64,000 bases of DNA. Origin: Acidobacteriota bacterium (GTDB taxonomy: Bacteria > Acidobacteriota > Terriglobia > Acidiferrales > UBA7541). The DNA is taken from positions 22,112 through 86,111 of the forward strand of contig QHYS01000010.1 in NCBI GenBank assembly GCA_003223325.1, in the 5' to 3' direction. The notes beneath the pieces are model-generated. The model was given only the letters and a program-made list of their open reading frames with translations. It ran no database searches and had not been told where the DNA came from. The position numbers and the translations under genes were made by a program. Positions 26,354-35,285 of the stretch are shown piece by piece. Every line of letters begins with the position of its first letter. Positions within the stretch are counted from its first letter, which is position 1.

Positions 26354-27850
26354 ATGAGTGGAATGAGACAACTAGATTTCGACGACTATGTCGAGATTTT
26401 TCGGCGGCGATGGTGGTTGGTGACGGTTCTCGCCTTGGTAGGTGCCGGAGCAGGCTATGGGTTAGCCCATTTCCTGCCGAAGCGCTACACATCCCAGACT
26501 TTGGTACTCGTGGAACAACCTACCGTTCCTGGGGATTACGTGAAACCTGTAATTACCCAGGATGTGAACCAGCGCTTGGCAACCATGCAGCAGCAGATCT
26601 TGAGCCGCACGCGTTTAGAACCGGTCATTCAGCAGTTTGGACTATTTCCCGAGGACATTAAGCAACGATCTATGGAAGAGTTAGTACAACGTCTGCGCGA
26701 GACAATCAGTGTTACACCCATCCGCGCCATGACCGGGACAGAAGGGCGGATGCTTCCCGGATTTTATATCGGTGTGGTCTTCGATGATCCTCACCTGGCG
26801 CAGCAGATTTGCTCCACGATTACCTCCATGTTTATGGAAGAAAATCTGAAGCTGCGGCAGCAACTCTCTGAACAAACGACGCAATTCCTAAGCAAGCAGC
26901 TCGAAGATGCTAAAGCAAGACTCGATGAGCAAGATTCCAAGTTGGCGGATTTTAAGCGCCAGCATATCGGCTCTCTTCCTGACGAGAGCAATACGAACCT
27001 CAACATTCTCACCGGGCTGACCACACAGCTCGATGCAGTAACCCAAGCGCTTGCTCGCGGCCAGCAGGACAAGAGCTTTGCCGAATCCGTGCTGGCACAG
27101 CAACTCGAGGCCTGGCAACCCTCTCAGGTTGGACCGAACCCAGAGACAAGAGAACAACAACTCTCCGCGCGGGAACTGCAGCTCTCGGAATTGCAGTCCA
27201 AGTACACAGATGACCATCCGGACGTTATCAAGGCCAAAAGTGATGTCGAAGCTCTCAAGAAGAAACTTGCTGAGAGCGAAGCCAGAGACAATGCGGCGTA
27301 CCCTGACAAGTCCGCCAAGACGGCAGCGGAACCGCTGCAGATTCAAAATTTGCGCGCTCAAATCTTCCAAATCGAGCAGGCCATTACGGAAAGAACGAAA
27401 CAGCAGGAAGAGATCCAGCGGCAGATCAAATTGTATCGGGAGCGAGTCGAATCCAGTCCGGCGATCGAGCAAGAATATAAAGAACTGACCCGAGACTATC
27501 AAACAGCCCTGGCCTTTTACAACGATCTGCTTAGCAAGCGCGACCAGTCGGCCATGGCCAACGATCTCGAGCGTCATCAACAGGGGGAGCAGTTCCAGGT
27601 TCTAGATCCTGCTAGTCTTCCTGACAAGCCGTCGTTTCCCAATAAGCAGCTTTTCGCGGTAGGTGGATCCGGTGCCGGCTTGAGCTTAGGAGTCGGTCTC
27701 GTCCTCCTTGTTGAACTACTGGACAAGTCACTGCGCTCAAGGCAAAACGTTGAAACCGCTCTCCGCTTGCCAGTGCTCGCCATGATACCGGTTATCGGTG
27801 CACCTTCAGGCAAGCGAGTAAATAAGTCAGTGTTCGCACTGAAGATATAG
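26354..27850 (+). CDS. Polysaccharide chain-length determinant (Wzz/GumC-type PCP)
   Basis: Inner-membrane polysaccharide co-polymerase, 498 residues, controlling chain length and contacting the export channel. Starts with LDFDDYVEIFRRRWWLVTVL, the cytoplasmic end and first membrane helix (about 17-38). The periplasmic part includes RYTSQTLVLVEQPTVPGDYV and a long coiled coil (about 170-390, many Glu/Gln/Lys heptads). Near the C-terminus LPDKPSFPNKQLFAVGGSGA carries the Pro-rich PCP motif, followed by the second helix (LGVGLVLLVELLDKSLRS). Resembles the XrtA/exosortase-associated chain-length determinants. No kinase domain: this is encoded separately by the next gene. Confidence 0.9.
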   Translation: MSGMRQLDFDDYVEIFRRRWWLVTVLALVGAGAGYGLAHFLPKRYTSQTLVLVEQPTVPGDYVKPVITQDVNQRLATMQQQILSRTRLEPVIQQFGLFPEDIKQRSMEELVQRLRETISVTPIRAMTGTEGRMLPGFYIGVVFDDPHLAQQICSTITSMFMEENLKLRQQLSEQTTQFLSKQLEDAKARLDEQDSKLADFKRQHIGSLPDESNTNLNILTGLTTQLDAVTQALARGQQDKSFAESVLAQQLEAWQPSQVGPNPETREQQLSARELQLSELQSKYTDDHPDVIKAKSDVEALKKKLAESEARDNAAYPDKSAKTAAEPLQIQNLRAQIFQIEQAITERTKQQEEIQRQIKLYRERVESSPAIEQEYKELTRDYQTALAFYNDLLSKRDQSAMANDLERHQQGEQFQVLDPASLPDKPSFPNKQLFAVGGSGAGLSLGVGLVLLVELLDKSLRSRQNVETALRLPVLAMIPVIGAPSGKRVNKSVFALKI

Positions 27851-27919
27851 CCCGTTAAGGGAGCAGCCGTTCGATTGACAAGCACTTAGGCTTTTTGATT
27901 CTACGCTGGCAAGGAAATT

Positions 27920-28876
27920 ATGACTCGTATCCACGAAGCGTTGACGAAGGCTGGTCAAGAGTATCCCGCCGCTCAAGCGATCGATAGTCTGTTTCAGCTG
28001 GATTCGACCCGGCCCATTGAGTCGGAGTCGAAAGATGCACCTCCATCCGGGATAGGTTCGCCGAGACGCGTGAACATCCTCGCTCCTGCTGCAACTGATC
28101 CGCTCGAACTGGATGATCTGCGAAAGCGCTGCTCATACCCCGAATGGTCCTTCGACCCGGCTGTGGATGTCTTTTCCGATCAGGGACGGAGCGCCTTGGG
28201 CGCAGAGCAATTCCGTACTTTGCGTTCGCGACTCTGTCAGCTTCGAGGCAACCGACCTGTCCGAACAATTTTGATAACCAGTGCGGTGGCCGGCGAGGGA
28301 AAGACATTTGTGGCCTTCAATCTGGCGCAGGCGATCGTCCGACAGCCCGACCAACGCGTTCTGATTATAGATGCGGACTTACGCTGCTCGCGCCTGCATG
28401 GCATCTTTGGAGCACCGAACGCCCTGGGCCTGAGTGATTATTTGGGAGGAAGAGCAGATGAGCTCGCCATTATTCAGTCAGGTCATGAAGGCAATTTGTA
28501 CTTGATTCCAGGCGGAACCAGAATTGCGAATCCGAGCGAGTTGCTTGCGAATGGACGCTTCAAAAGACTTATTGAGCGTGTGGCACCGCTGTTCGATTGG
28601 ATCATTGTCGATTCAACCCCCTGCCTTCCGGTCACGGACGCAAATATTGCTGCCAATTCCTGCGATGGTCTGCTTCTCGTGGTGAAAGCCTATTCGACAC
28701 CCGCCGAGATTGCTCAGAGAGCGAGGCAAGAACTGCAAGACCGGAACGTCCTAGGGGTAGTGTTTAATTCTGTACAGGAAAGTATTGTGTCGTATGGCTC
28801 CTATTATAACTATCCGCAAAATGGTCACGATGAGGTGAAGAAAACTCAAGCGCATAGGAACAAGTTCAGGCAATAG
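27920..28876 (+). CDS. Cytoplasmic tyrosine kinase of exopolysaccharide synthesis (CpsD/CapB, BY-kinase)
   Basis: Bacterial tyrosine kinase that works with the chain-length determinant upstream (70-base gap) through cycles of autophosphorylation. 318 residues. Walker A TSAVAGEGKT at 120-129, Walker A' VLIIDADLRCSRLHG at 147-161, and Walker B-like IIVDSTPCLPVTDAN. The N-terminal ~100 residues are a low-similarity linker with MTRIHEALTKA, similar to the start of PEP-CTERM/XrtA-associated kinases. The C-terminal tail contains a modest tyrosine cluster (SYGSYYNYP), the likely autophosphorylation site. Together with the neighbours it fits the order of Wzy-dependent or synthase-linked export operons. 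Confidence 0.9.
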   Translation: MTRIHEALTKAGQEYPAAQAIDSLFQLDSTRPIESESKDAPPSGIGSPRRVNILAPAATDPLELDDLRKRCSYPEWSFDPAVDVFSDQGRSALGAEQFRTLRSRLCQLRGNRPVRTILITSAVAGEGKTFVAFNLAQAIVRQPDQRVLIIDADLRCSRLHGIFGAPNALGLSDYLGGRADELAIIQSGHEGNLYLIPGGTRIANPSELLANGRFKRLIERVAPLFDWIIVDSTPCLPVTDANIAANSCDGLLLVVKAYSTPAEIAQRARQELQDRNVLGVVFNSVQESIVSYGSYYNYPQNGHDEVKKTQAHRNKFRQ

Positions 28877-28924
28877 ACTCTAAATCATTATCTCGTCTTC
28901 TTGTTCCCGGAGGTAAGTCCGAAA

Positions 28925-29512
28925 GTGTTCAAACGCATAGGCTTGTCGACTCTACTAAGGGTTTTCGTTTTTTTGCTGCTGGTTCTGTCCGCCGGCGCCC
29001 AGAAAGCTGCGGGGGCCACAACCCAAGACCCCAACTATGTGATTGGTTCAGAAGACGTGCTCGACATTAGTGTGTGGAAGGAGCCCGATCTTTCCCGCAC
29101 AGTCCCCGTTCGTCCCGATGGAAACATTTCCCTCCCCCTGCTCAACGACTTGCAGGCCACCGGATTGACTCCCTCACAATTAGCGGCGAAAGTCACAAAG
29201 GGCTTAGCTAAGTTCGTCACCAACCCTCAAGTCACCATCATTGTGACTCAGATTAACAGCCAACGTTTCTACGTTCTAGGGGAGGCCGCCCGCCCGGGCG
29301 CCTATACATTGACTCCCAACATGACGGTTCTACAGGCCCTCTCAAATGCAGGCGGCTTTACGCCCTATGCGAATTCCAAAAAGATCTGTCTGCTGCGCGA
29401 AGAAAATGGCAAACAGCAAAAGCTGCTCTTTAACTACAAAGATGTTATCGCCGGAAAGCGGACCGAGCAGAACATCGTCCTAAAGACCGGCGATACGATC
29501 GTCGTACCATAG
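28925..29512 (+). CDS. Polysaccharide export protein, Wza-like (poly-export/SLBB)
   Basis: Periplasmic/outer-membrane export component, 195 residues. I place the start at GTG 28925, eleven bases after GGAGG, rather than at the TTG 24 bases upstream. A signal peptide is evident (RVFVFLLLVLSAGAQKAAG) without a lipobox Cys, unlike Wza itself. Poly-export domain about 38-115: YVIGSEDVLDISVWKEPDLS, TVPVRPDGNISLPLLNDL, GLTPSQLAAKVTKGLAKFV. A single SLBB domain follows, FYVLGEAARPGAYTLTPNMT to LKTGDTIVVP. Short compared with Wza (~380 residues), so the outer-membrane helical barrel is absent; the next gene may provide the outer-membrane pore. Confidence 0.9.
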   Translation: MFKRIGLSTLLRVFVFLLLVLSAGAQKAAGATTQDPNYVIGSEDVLDISVWKEPDLSRTVPVRPDGNISLPLLNDLQATGLTPSQLAAKVTKGLAKFVTNPQVTIIVTQINSQRFYVLGEAARPGAYTLTPNMTVLQALSNAGGFTPYANSKKICLLREENGKQQKLLFNYKDVIAGKRTEQNIVLKTGDTIVVP

Positions 29513-29545
29513 CTCAAAGTGTTGGCATTCGGTGGAAAAATCGAA

Positions 29546-31018
29546 ATGAGACACGCAAGGATCCTAGTTGTCCTGATCCAAACCTTAGCTGCGGTCGCAG
29601 CGCTCTGCTTTTCGGTCGCATGGGCCCAGCAAGCTCCGAAGGCTCCTCTCTCCACCGGCCCACAGGCTCCTGCTCAACCCTTGGCTCCTCTGCCAAGTGG
29701 GAGCAACGGTAGCGCCGGGTCGGGCGCAGCCGGTGGGTCAGTAGCGCAAGACGTCGCGCAGCCAGAACCCTCAACGCAAGTACAGCCCGACACGCACGCT
29801 CTTGCCAGTGCGGAGATTCTCGGTTTGGGTTCTCTGCGCCGTTTGACCCGTATCTTTGATCCCGCACTGCAATTTTCGGAACTTGCGGAAACCGGGATCG
29901 TGGCCGGACAAACCGTTTCAGTGAGCAGCGTGGGTGGGACGCTTGACGTGGAACGGCGGTGGCGCCGCTATCATTTGGCAGCCACATACCGCGGCGCTGA
30001 AACGATATACGAGCCCTCCTACTATTATGGCATGCGCTACTTGCCTTATCACGACGGCGGCATCTCGCAGGAAATATCCTTGGGGCGGTGGACACTGCGG
30101 TTGCGCGACGATGTGCTGTATTCATGGGGATCCGGTTTTGGCAGTCTATTCGCAGGTGGGCCTGCACTGGCGAGCCAGAATGGTTCCCTGGACAGCATCC
30201 AGCGATCTTTGGCTTCCAGTGGAACGATCCAGACGGCCCTTGCACGGCAGCTCTCCAATACCGCACTGGGCGAAATCGATTATGCGCACAGCCGACGGAC
30301 AACGCTGACCCTGGTCGGTTCTTACGGATTACTTCACTTTTTGGATCCCGGCTATATCAACAGTCAGAACATTACTGGGCGGGTCGGATACAACTACGCC
30401 CTCAGCGCCAAGAACAATGTCGCGCTGACTTACGATCATAACCTCATAACTTTCGTTGGAGCCAACGGCCGCCTTCAGACCGACCTGGCTCAGATGGCGT
30501 TCGGACGCAAAGTTACCGGACGATTGGCTCTCCAGGTGGCGGCCGGACCACGACTTCTCCATTTTGCTTACTTCGGCCCGGCGCACAGAACGCAGCTGTC
30601 TTGGAGCGCGTCGAGCTCGCTGACGTATCAATGGCGCCGCACCGGCTATTCTCTTTCCTACTTCCGCGGAGTAACCACCGGTTCGGGCGTGTTCTTTGGT
30701 AGCAGCAGTGACACTATTACAGCCATGGCAAGCCGCGAACTCACAAGGTTCTGGTCTGCCTCGGTGAATGGTGGATATGCCAGAAACGATGCTTTGGTAC
30801 CCCGCGCCGTTTTCGCCAGCCGATTCGACGACTGGTTCGTGGGCGCCAGCTTGAACCACCCGTTAGGACGTCAAGTCCGTTTGGGCCTGAGCTACGCATT
30901 TCAACAGCAGACCAGCGGAGGTGGGGGCTGTCCGGTTCTCACTTGCGGGCTCGCGCGACCCTTTAGCCAGTACGGCATTACCTTGCAGTGGCACCCATTG
31001 CTAGTCCGGGCCAGATGA
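29546..31018 (+). CDS. Outer-membrane beta-barrel protein of the exopolysaccharide operon
   Basis: About 490-residue exported protein. The GTG at 29519 is in frame, but the signal peptide (MRHARILVVLIQTLAAVAAL) begins at 29546. A Pro/Ala/Gly-rich linker runs to about residue 75. The rest has the alternating amphipathic strands with aromatic girdles of an outer-membrane barrel: RWRRYHLAATYRGAETIYEP, KNNVALTYDHNLITFVGANG, YQWRRTGYSLSYFRGVTTGS, and a C-terminal strand ending YGITLQWHPL. Its position after the export protein matches the PEP-CTERM-system outer-membrane barrel (TIGR03016-like) slot in XrtA clusters, so it may form the secretion pore; the family assignment is inference from context. 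Confidence 0.72.
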   Translation: MRHARILVVLIQTLAAVAALCFSVAWAQQAPKAPLSTGPQAPAQPLAPLPSGSNGSAGSGAAGGSVAQDVAQPEPSTQVQPDTHALASAEILGLGSLRRLTRIFDPALQFSELAETGIVAGQTVSVSSVGGTLDVERRWRRYHLAATYRGAETIYEPSYYYGMRYLPYHDGGISQEISLGRWTLRLRDDVLYSWGSGFGSLFAGGPALASQNGSLDSIQRSLASSGTIQTALARQLSNTALGEIDYAHSRRTTLTLVGSYGLLHFLDPGYINSQNITGRVGYNYALSAKNNVALTYDHNLITFVGANGRLQTDLAQMAFGRKVTGRLALQVAAGPRLLHFAYFGPAHRTQLSWSASSSLTYQWRRTGYSLSYFRGVTTGSGVFFGSSSDTITAMASRELTRFWSASVNGGYARNDALVPRAVFASRFDDWFVGASLNHPLGRQVRLGLSYAFQQQTSGGGGCPVLTCGLARPFSQYGITLQWHPLLVRAR

Positions 31019-31159
31019 GGCGGCCCAGGATACTTTACGGAGTCGCATACCTTGAGATATCGCTGGTACCAGGATCTTGTGTAGAAACGGGCCCGTTCAC
31101 GGGCAAACGGCAATGCAGCACCTCGTGGGCAAAAGGAAATGAAGTGATGAGGAGTCTAT

Positions 31160-32098
31160 ATGTATAAAAAATTCTTTGGACTTCGCGAGAACCCGTTCAA
31201 TGTCAATCCCGACCCGCGATACCTCTATCTCACTCGGCACATCCAGGAGGCCCTCGCCTGTTTGATCTACGGAATCCAGGCACGCAAGGGCTTCGTGTTA
31301 CTTACCGGCGAGGTAGGCACCGGTAAGACCACCGTCCTCAACAAGCTTCTGGGTTGGTGTCGTCAGGAACGCATCGCCACGGCCTTTATGTTCAACCCAC
31401 GGCTAAGCGAAGCGGAGTTTTTCGATTTCATGCTCGCCGATTTCGGCATTCCCTGCGATTCGACTCTGAAGAGCCGGACCTTACTGAAACTGAATCAGTG
31501 GCTGCTCGAACAACATCAGCGCGGAAGTCGTGCGATTCTAATCGTCGATGAAGCGCAGAACCTGTCTTTCGAGATGCTCGAAGAGATTCGACTCTTGACG
31601 AATCTCGAGACTTCTACCGAAAAACTCCTGCAAATTGTCCTGGCCGGTCAGCCTGAACTCGAGGATAAAGTGAATGACCCACGACTGCGGCAGCTTCGGC
31701 AGCGCATTACTCTTTGGGCCAAAACGCGCCCGTTGACGCTGCTCGAGACTTCTGGTTATATCAAGGAGCGGCTACGCATCGGCGGCAGCACGGGACAGGA
31801 GATCTTCAGTCTAGCAGCGGTTGAAGCTGTGCATCGCCATGCTCGAGGCATTCCCCGGATCATCAATTTGATTTGTGAACATGCCCTGATCAGCTCTTTC
31901 GTAGAACACTCGAAAACCGTTTCGGCAAAGATCGTCGAAGAAGTCGCCGGCGATTTTGACCTGCAGGAAGTGGCCTTCGAGCTAGCCCCCAAAGCCGCGA
32001 ATACCGGCCTTCCCATACTCGCGGACCGTGAATTACCCCAGACTGGGCGCCCACCTTCGGTTCCATTGTCCAGAGTCGCAGGGGAACAGAAGAATTAG
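31160..32098 (+). CDS. ExeA-like AAA+ ATPase (XrtA-associated type)
   Basis: 312-residue ATPase of the ExeA/GspA family. Starts MYKKFFGLRENPFNVNPDPR, the diagnostic FFGLxxxPFxxxPDPR opening. Walker A TGEVGTGKTT at 49-58, Walker B ILIVDEAQNLS, sensor LAGQPELEDKV and RLRQLRQRITLWAKTRPLT. In exosortase-type exopolysaccharide clusters a protein of this family (TIGR03015-like) regularly accompanies the chain-length determinant, kinase and export protein, as here; its mechanical role is not established. About 140 bases of leader separate it from the barrel gene, including a short GC-rich hairpin, so it may be partly independently expressed. Confidence 0.88.
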   Translation: MYKKFFGLRENPFNVNPDPRYLYLTRHIQEALACLIYGIQARKGFVLLTGEVGTGKTTVLNKLLGWCRQERIATAFMFNPRLSEAEFFDFMLADFGIPCDSTLKSRTLLKLNQWLLEQHQRGSRAILIVDEAQNLSFEMLEEIRLLTNLETSTEKLLQIVLAGQPELEDKVNDPRLRQLRQRITLWAKTRPLTLLETSGYIKERLRIGGSTGQEIFSLAAVEAVHRHARGIPRIINLICEHALISSFVEHSKTVSAKIVEEVAGDFDLQEVAFELAPKAANTGLPILADRELPQTGRPPSVPLSRVAGEQKN

Positions 32099-32108
32099 TG
32101 ATTGAAGG

Positions 32109-33221
32109 CTAGTCCTTCTTCGTCGGGGGAGGCGTCAACCCGGTGAAATCACCAACCACTTTGGCGTCGTACGGACCATTCAACTCGTCGAATCCGTTCC
32201 CAGCCACTGCTATTTGACCCTGTGCGAATACAATTTCCTTGTCGTGAGTCACTTCGATCACTTGATTGTTGAATTGATCGCTGATGAGAGTATTGCCGTT
32301 GCGCAGGCGCACCGCACGCGTTGGAAGTGGAGCCGCAATGGTGCCTAGCCGGGTGTTGGCGAAGTACTCCCAAACGACGTTATCGCTCGAATCTACTTCG
32401 ACGATGCGGCTGTTATTCGAATCGGTAATCAGCGTATTTCCATTTGGGAGCCGACTCGCGAATGCCGCGCCACTGACGGTGTTGCCCGCAGTGAATGAAT
32501 GTTTGATGTTGTGTTGACGATCGACTTCGATGACCCGGTTGTTATTCTCATCGGCAATCAAGATATGGCCGTTGTCGAGCAACTCAGCGCTGTTGGGATT
32601 GTTGAGTTCGTCGAAACCATCGCTCGCAAGACCGGTGACGCCATAGTGCCAGACGATTTCTTTTTTCCGGTTCACTTCAATGACGCGCTCATTGGCTTGG
32701 TCCGTAATCAAGAAATGGCCGTTCGGCAACACGGTCGCGGCGACAGGAGTATTGAGCTGGTCGGGACCTGCGCCAGACTTGCCGCCATCTTGGCCGTATT
32801 GCCACACAATCTGACCCTCTTCATTCACCAAGATGACGCGGTTGTCCGGGCAGCCGTTGACCGGGTCCGGGCAGCCCGGCAGCGGTGGATTGCTGGGTGG
32901 AATGCCTGTGCCGGAAATCAGAGTGAACTCGCCAAAGCGTTCAGCGTCATTCGTCCCGACAATGGAGCGCGGCCCGGGAATGCTCGATCCATCGCCGAAG
33001 TGCCAAACGACTTGGTGGTTCTCCGGATCGACTTCAATCACTCGGTTATTGAACTGGTCGGCGATGACAATATGTCCTGGCTTGTTGAAACCATCTTCCT
33101 CTTGTCCCTGCAGCGTCGGGCCAGAAGCCAACATGATGCCGCCCAAGAGAGCCACAAGGGCCACGCCTCCGAAGCGCTTGAGCAGTTGATTGCGCATGAC
33201 AGATATTTTGAGTTTCGTCAT
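32109..33221 (-). CDS. Secreted NHL/PQQ-like beta-propeller protein
   Basis: 370 residues with an N-terminal signal segment (VALVALLGGIMLASGPTLQG) and about seven repeats of the form NGHILIADENNNRVIEVDR / IVWHYGVTG, each four-stranded blade ending in Asn-Arg-Val-Ile-Glu-Val. The repeats DQFNNRVIEVD, DQANERVIEVN, SNNSRIVEVD and DQFNNQVIEVT show that the propeller is built from near-identical units. GGAGAGGGG precedes the ATG. Such proteins bind ligands or polymers; no catalytic residues are visible. Converges tail-to-tail with the exopolysaccharide operon (ten-base gap). Function unknown. Confidence 0.82.
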   Translation of the reverse strand: MTKLKISVMRNQLLKRFGGVALVALLGGIMLASGPTLQGQEEDGFNKPGHIVIADQFNNRVIEVDPENHQVVWHFGDGSSIPGPRSIVGTNDAERFGEFTLISGTGIPPSNPPLPGCPDPVNGCPDNRVILVNEEGQIVWQYGQDGGKSGAGPDQLNTPVAATVLPNGHFLITDQANERVIEVNRKKEIVWHYGVTGLASDGFDELNNPNSAELLDNGHILIADENNNRVIEVDRQHNIKHSFTAGNTVSGAAFASRLPNGNTLITDSNNSRIVEVDSSDNVVWEYFANTRLGTIAAPLPTRAVRLRNGNTLISDQFNNQVIEVTHDKEIVFAQGQIAVAGNGFDELNGPYDAKVVGDFTGLTPPPTKKD

Positions 33222-33610
33222 CGCCCCTCTCCATTATGCCTGGTGGCATTTCTTTGTCCGATTGCCTGGTCGAACGAGTATGGCGAGTCGGAGGAGGTAA
33301 ATTGTCGCGATGATGTCTGTCTGTTGTCACTTTCTTGCAAATATCCAGGGCGCGTGCGGTCTTATTAGGGCCCCCGTACTACCACTGCTGTGGCTTCGCC
33401 CAGCAGCGAGGCCCGCCGACCGAAAGAAAAGCAAGAGCCGCACCTTCACCAGGGCGAGAATGCGGCAAACAACATCGCCTCAGAAACTGGTCCCAAATGG
33501 TTCCGTTTGGAAACAAATCTACCGGGCTCGTAAAGATACCCATGAGGCTCAGGTGGTACCGAGACCAAACAAGACTCAGCGAATTGGCGAGGCTGCTTCT
33601 TTGCAATGGC
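33222..33610. other. Intergenic, no gene seen
   Basis: Several overlapping open frames are present on the plus strand, but none has coding character. Contains the promoter of the NHL protein on the minus strand. Confidence 0.45.
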
Positions 33611-33787
33611 CTATTGGTCCCGAACAGCCGCACGCACCTTGGCGAGCATCTCTGGCGGGATGCTCTTCATGTTGTGGGTTGCTCCAGCGTGTTCGGTGGC
33701 CCTCTTCAGAACCTCTTGCTCTGTTTCTCCACGGGCCACGAAGTCACACTTCATCCCCACGTCCTGACAGCGAAGGATCTTTGCCAT
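33611..33787 (-). CDS. DUF1059 small protein
   Basis: 58-residue soluble protein of the DUF1059 family. Starts MAKILRCQDVGMKCDFVARG with Cys7 and Cys14, as is typical, then EQEVLKRATEHAGATHNMKS and a helical tail. The reading frame extends 24 codons upstream, but the domain begins at this ATG. Members occur singly in many soil bacteria and archaea; function unknown. It is isolated here. Confidence 0.8.
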   Translation of the reverse strand: MAKILRCQDVGMKCDFVARGETEQEVLKRATEHAGATHNMKSIPPEMLAKVRAAVRDQ

Positions 33788-34039
33788 TTGAATGCCTCTT
33801 GATCTGAGGGACATGCTGCGGCACAGCCTATGGCCGGTGGCCATCCGAGTCAATCGCATCGATGCGGCCTCCGAGAGATTGCCTCCATGCCTAAACCTTT
33901 CATTTTTGACTCAACCTGTCCATATGGTCAGGTTTTTGAAACTAGCAAGCCTCTATTATTCCGACATCGCCGCAGTTGTAATGCGGGCTAGAGTGATAGG
34001 AAGAGCCACGACAGGTCTCGAGCCTAGGAGCAGACTTCG

Positions 34040-34396
34040 ATGCCTGAAGGAAAAAGTAACTACCCCGCGGAGGTGGTCCGTAGGCGTAGCGAGCGCGTGC
34101 TGTTGGACATGCCCTTGGTTATTCGAGGTGAGCCAGAGCACAAGCCGACTTTCCGTGAACAAACATTCACGCTGACTGTGAGTGCCCACGGTGCGCTCAT
34201 ACTCTTGGGGACCACGGTAGTATTGGGGCAGACGGTGGTGCTGATGAACCCAAAAACTTGGGATGAACGTAAAGGCAAGATCACTTATCTAGGATCATCC
34301 CATGCTGGCTTGGCCCAAGTAGGAATCGAATTTGAACAGCCTGCGCCTGACTTTTGGTCCATCAGTTCTCCCCCTGCCGATTGGAACTTATGCTGA
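34040..34396 (+). CDS. PilZ-domain protein
   Basis: 118 residues consisting of little more than one PilZ beta-barrel, the usual c-di-GMP receptor module. The N-terminal RRRSERVLLDMPLVIRG holds the arginine motif that binds the nucleotide's phosphates, and VSAHGALILL occupies the (D/N)xSxxG position, though with Val-Ser-Ala-His-Gly it lacks the Asp/Asn, so nucleotide affinity is uncertain. ITYLGSSHAGLAQVGIEFEQ completes the barrel. Stand-alone PilZ proteins like this are common in Acidobacteria. It could link c-di-GMP levels to the nearby exopolysaccharide genes, but the sequence does not show this. Confidence 0.8.
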   Translation: MPEGKSNYPAEVVRRRSERVLLDMPLVIRGEPEHKPTFREQTFTLTVSAHGALILLGTTVVLGQTVVLMNPKTWDERKGKITYLGSSHAGLAQVGIEFEQPAPDFWSISSPPADWNLC

Positions 34397-34818
34397 CTTG
34401 TGGCGTCCGCTCAGACTAAGAAGTCTTGCCTTTCAGCACGGCCTCGATTTCCCGGGCATAACCTGTAAGCCCATGCCGATTTGACTGTGTGTCGAAAACG
34501 TTCCCGATTCGTTCTGGCACAGCCGATGTGGCGGGACAAAATCATCTCTGATTCTGGCAGAGAGATTGTTCTTACCAAGAGGCGCCAATAAGTCTCACGG
34601 CAGGCCATCGGCAACCTCCGAACGCGCGACGAGTTGCTGACCGAAACATCGGCACGAACCGACGGCGCTATCGAGCGTTGTCGTCCGGAACCTGCCCAGT
34701 ACCCGGATCGAGAATCAACCTGCGGTTGGCTGTGCCGTTGTTGCCCACCCTCAACGTCCCGGCTATGACGTTGATCTTGTGATCCGCACCGCTCGAGGTC
34801 TGGGAAGAGATCAGTAAG
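34397..34818. other. Intergenic with a possible C-terminal gene fragment
   Basis: No intact gene. On the minus strand about 34800-34680 reads KINVIAGTLRVGNNGTANRR then LILDPGTGQVPDDNAR and a stop, without a start; it may be the end of a lost gene. Confidence 0.3.
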
Positions 34819-35139
34819 CTAGTTCGGTGTTCTCTTGGAAGCTGAGCGAGGATCTAACTTCAAATGCGCCCGCTTGAAAGTTTCGGCAGCTAATCTAGCG
34901 ACCTCCTCACTGGTTGAGCCGTAGATTGTCTGTGCATCTGCTCCGCCCTCAGCCGGAATCTGGAGTCTGAATCTCCCTCCCCACCCGGCCGTGCCGTGCA
35001 CCAATTCTTGAATACGGAGTACGCGGGTCTCGGCGCCAATCTGAACGAGGTACCGATGCTCCTTGAGCACGATACACAAGGGAGGCACCTCCTTTTCCTT
35101 ACACGCTGCCCTAAAGCGCACTCGTAAGGCTGTGATCAA
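34819..35139 (-). CDS. Hypothetical protein
   Basis: Up to 106 residues from a TTG at 35139, with GTG/TTG alternatives nearby. Unrecognised. The central part LKEHRYLVQIGAETRVLRIQ and GRFRLQIPAEGG suggests beta strands, and GSTSEEVARLAAETFKRAHL a terminal helix. No signal peptide. Adjacent genes give no functional clue. Coding character is plausible but not certain. Confidence 0.4.
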   Translation of the reverse strand: MITALRVRFRAACKEKEVPPLCIVLKEHRYLVQIGAETRVLRIQELVHGTAGWGGRFRLQIPAEGGADAQTIYGSTSEEVARLAAETFKRAHLKLDPRSASKRTPN

Positions 35140-35285
35140 TCACCTACTGCCGTGACGACCAAGCTGAAGCGTAATCGAGTTTCGAACCGACCTCTTTGAC
35201 GTGCGTCAAAAACTCCCCGATACTTCTCGGGAAGCGACATAGGTAGGCGGTCACCTGCTTTCGCCGAGTCGGCCCGGGGAATTGC

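Noticed and set aside
31091..31104. GC-rich hairpin (GCCCG-TTCA-CGGGC) as a terminator
   Set aside because: Five-bp stem and no T-run; more likely incidental in the leader of the ExeA-like gene.
32109..33221. Repeated units as a possible CRISPR array
   Set aside because: Repeats are irregular, in frame and encode propeller blades; no constant repeat-spacer pattern.
32499..33368. 289-codon plus-strand frame across the NHL protein
   Set aside because: Antisense of the repetitive NHL blades; the minus-strand frame has the signal peptide and repeats.
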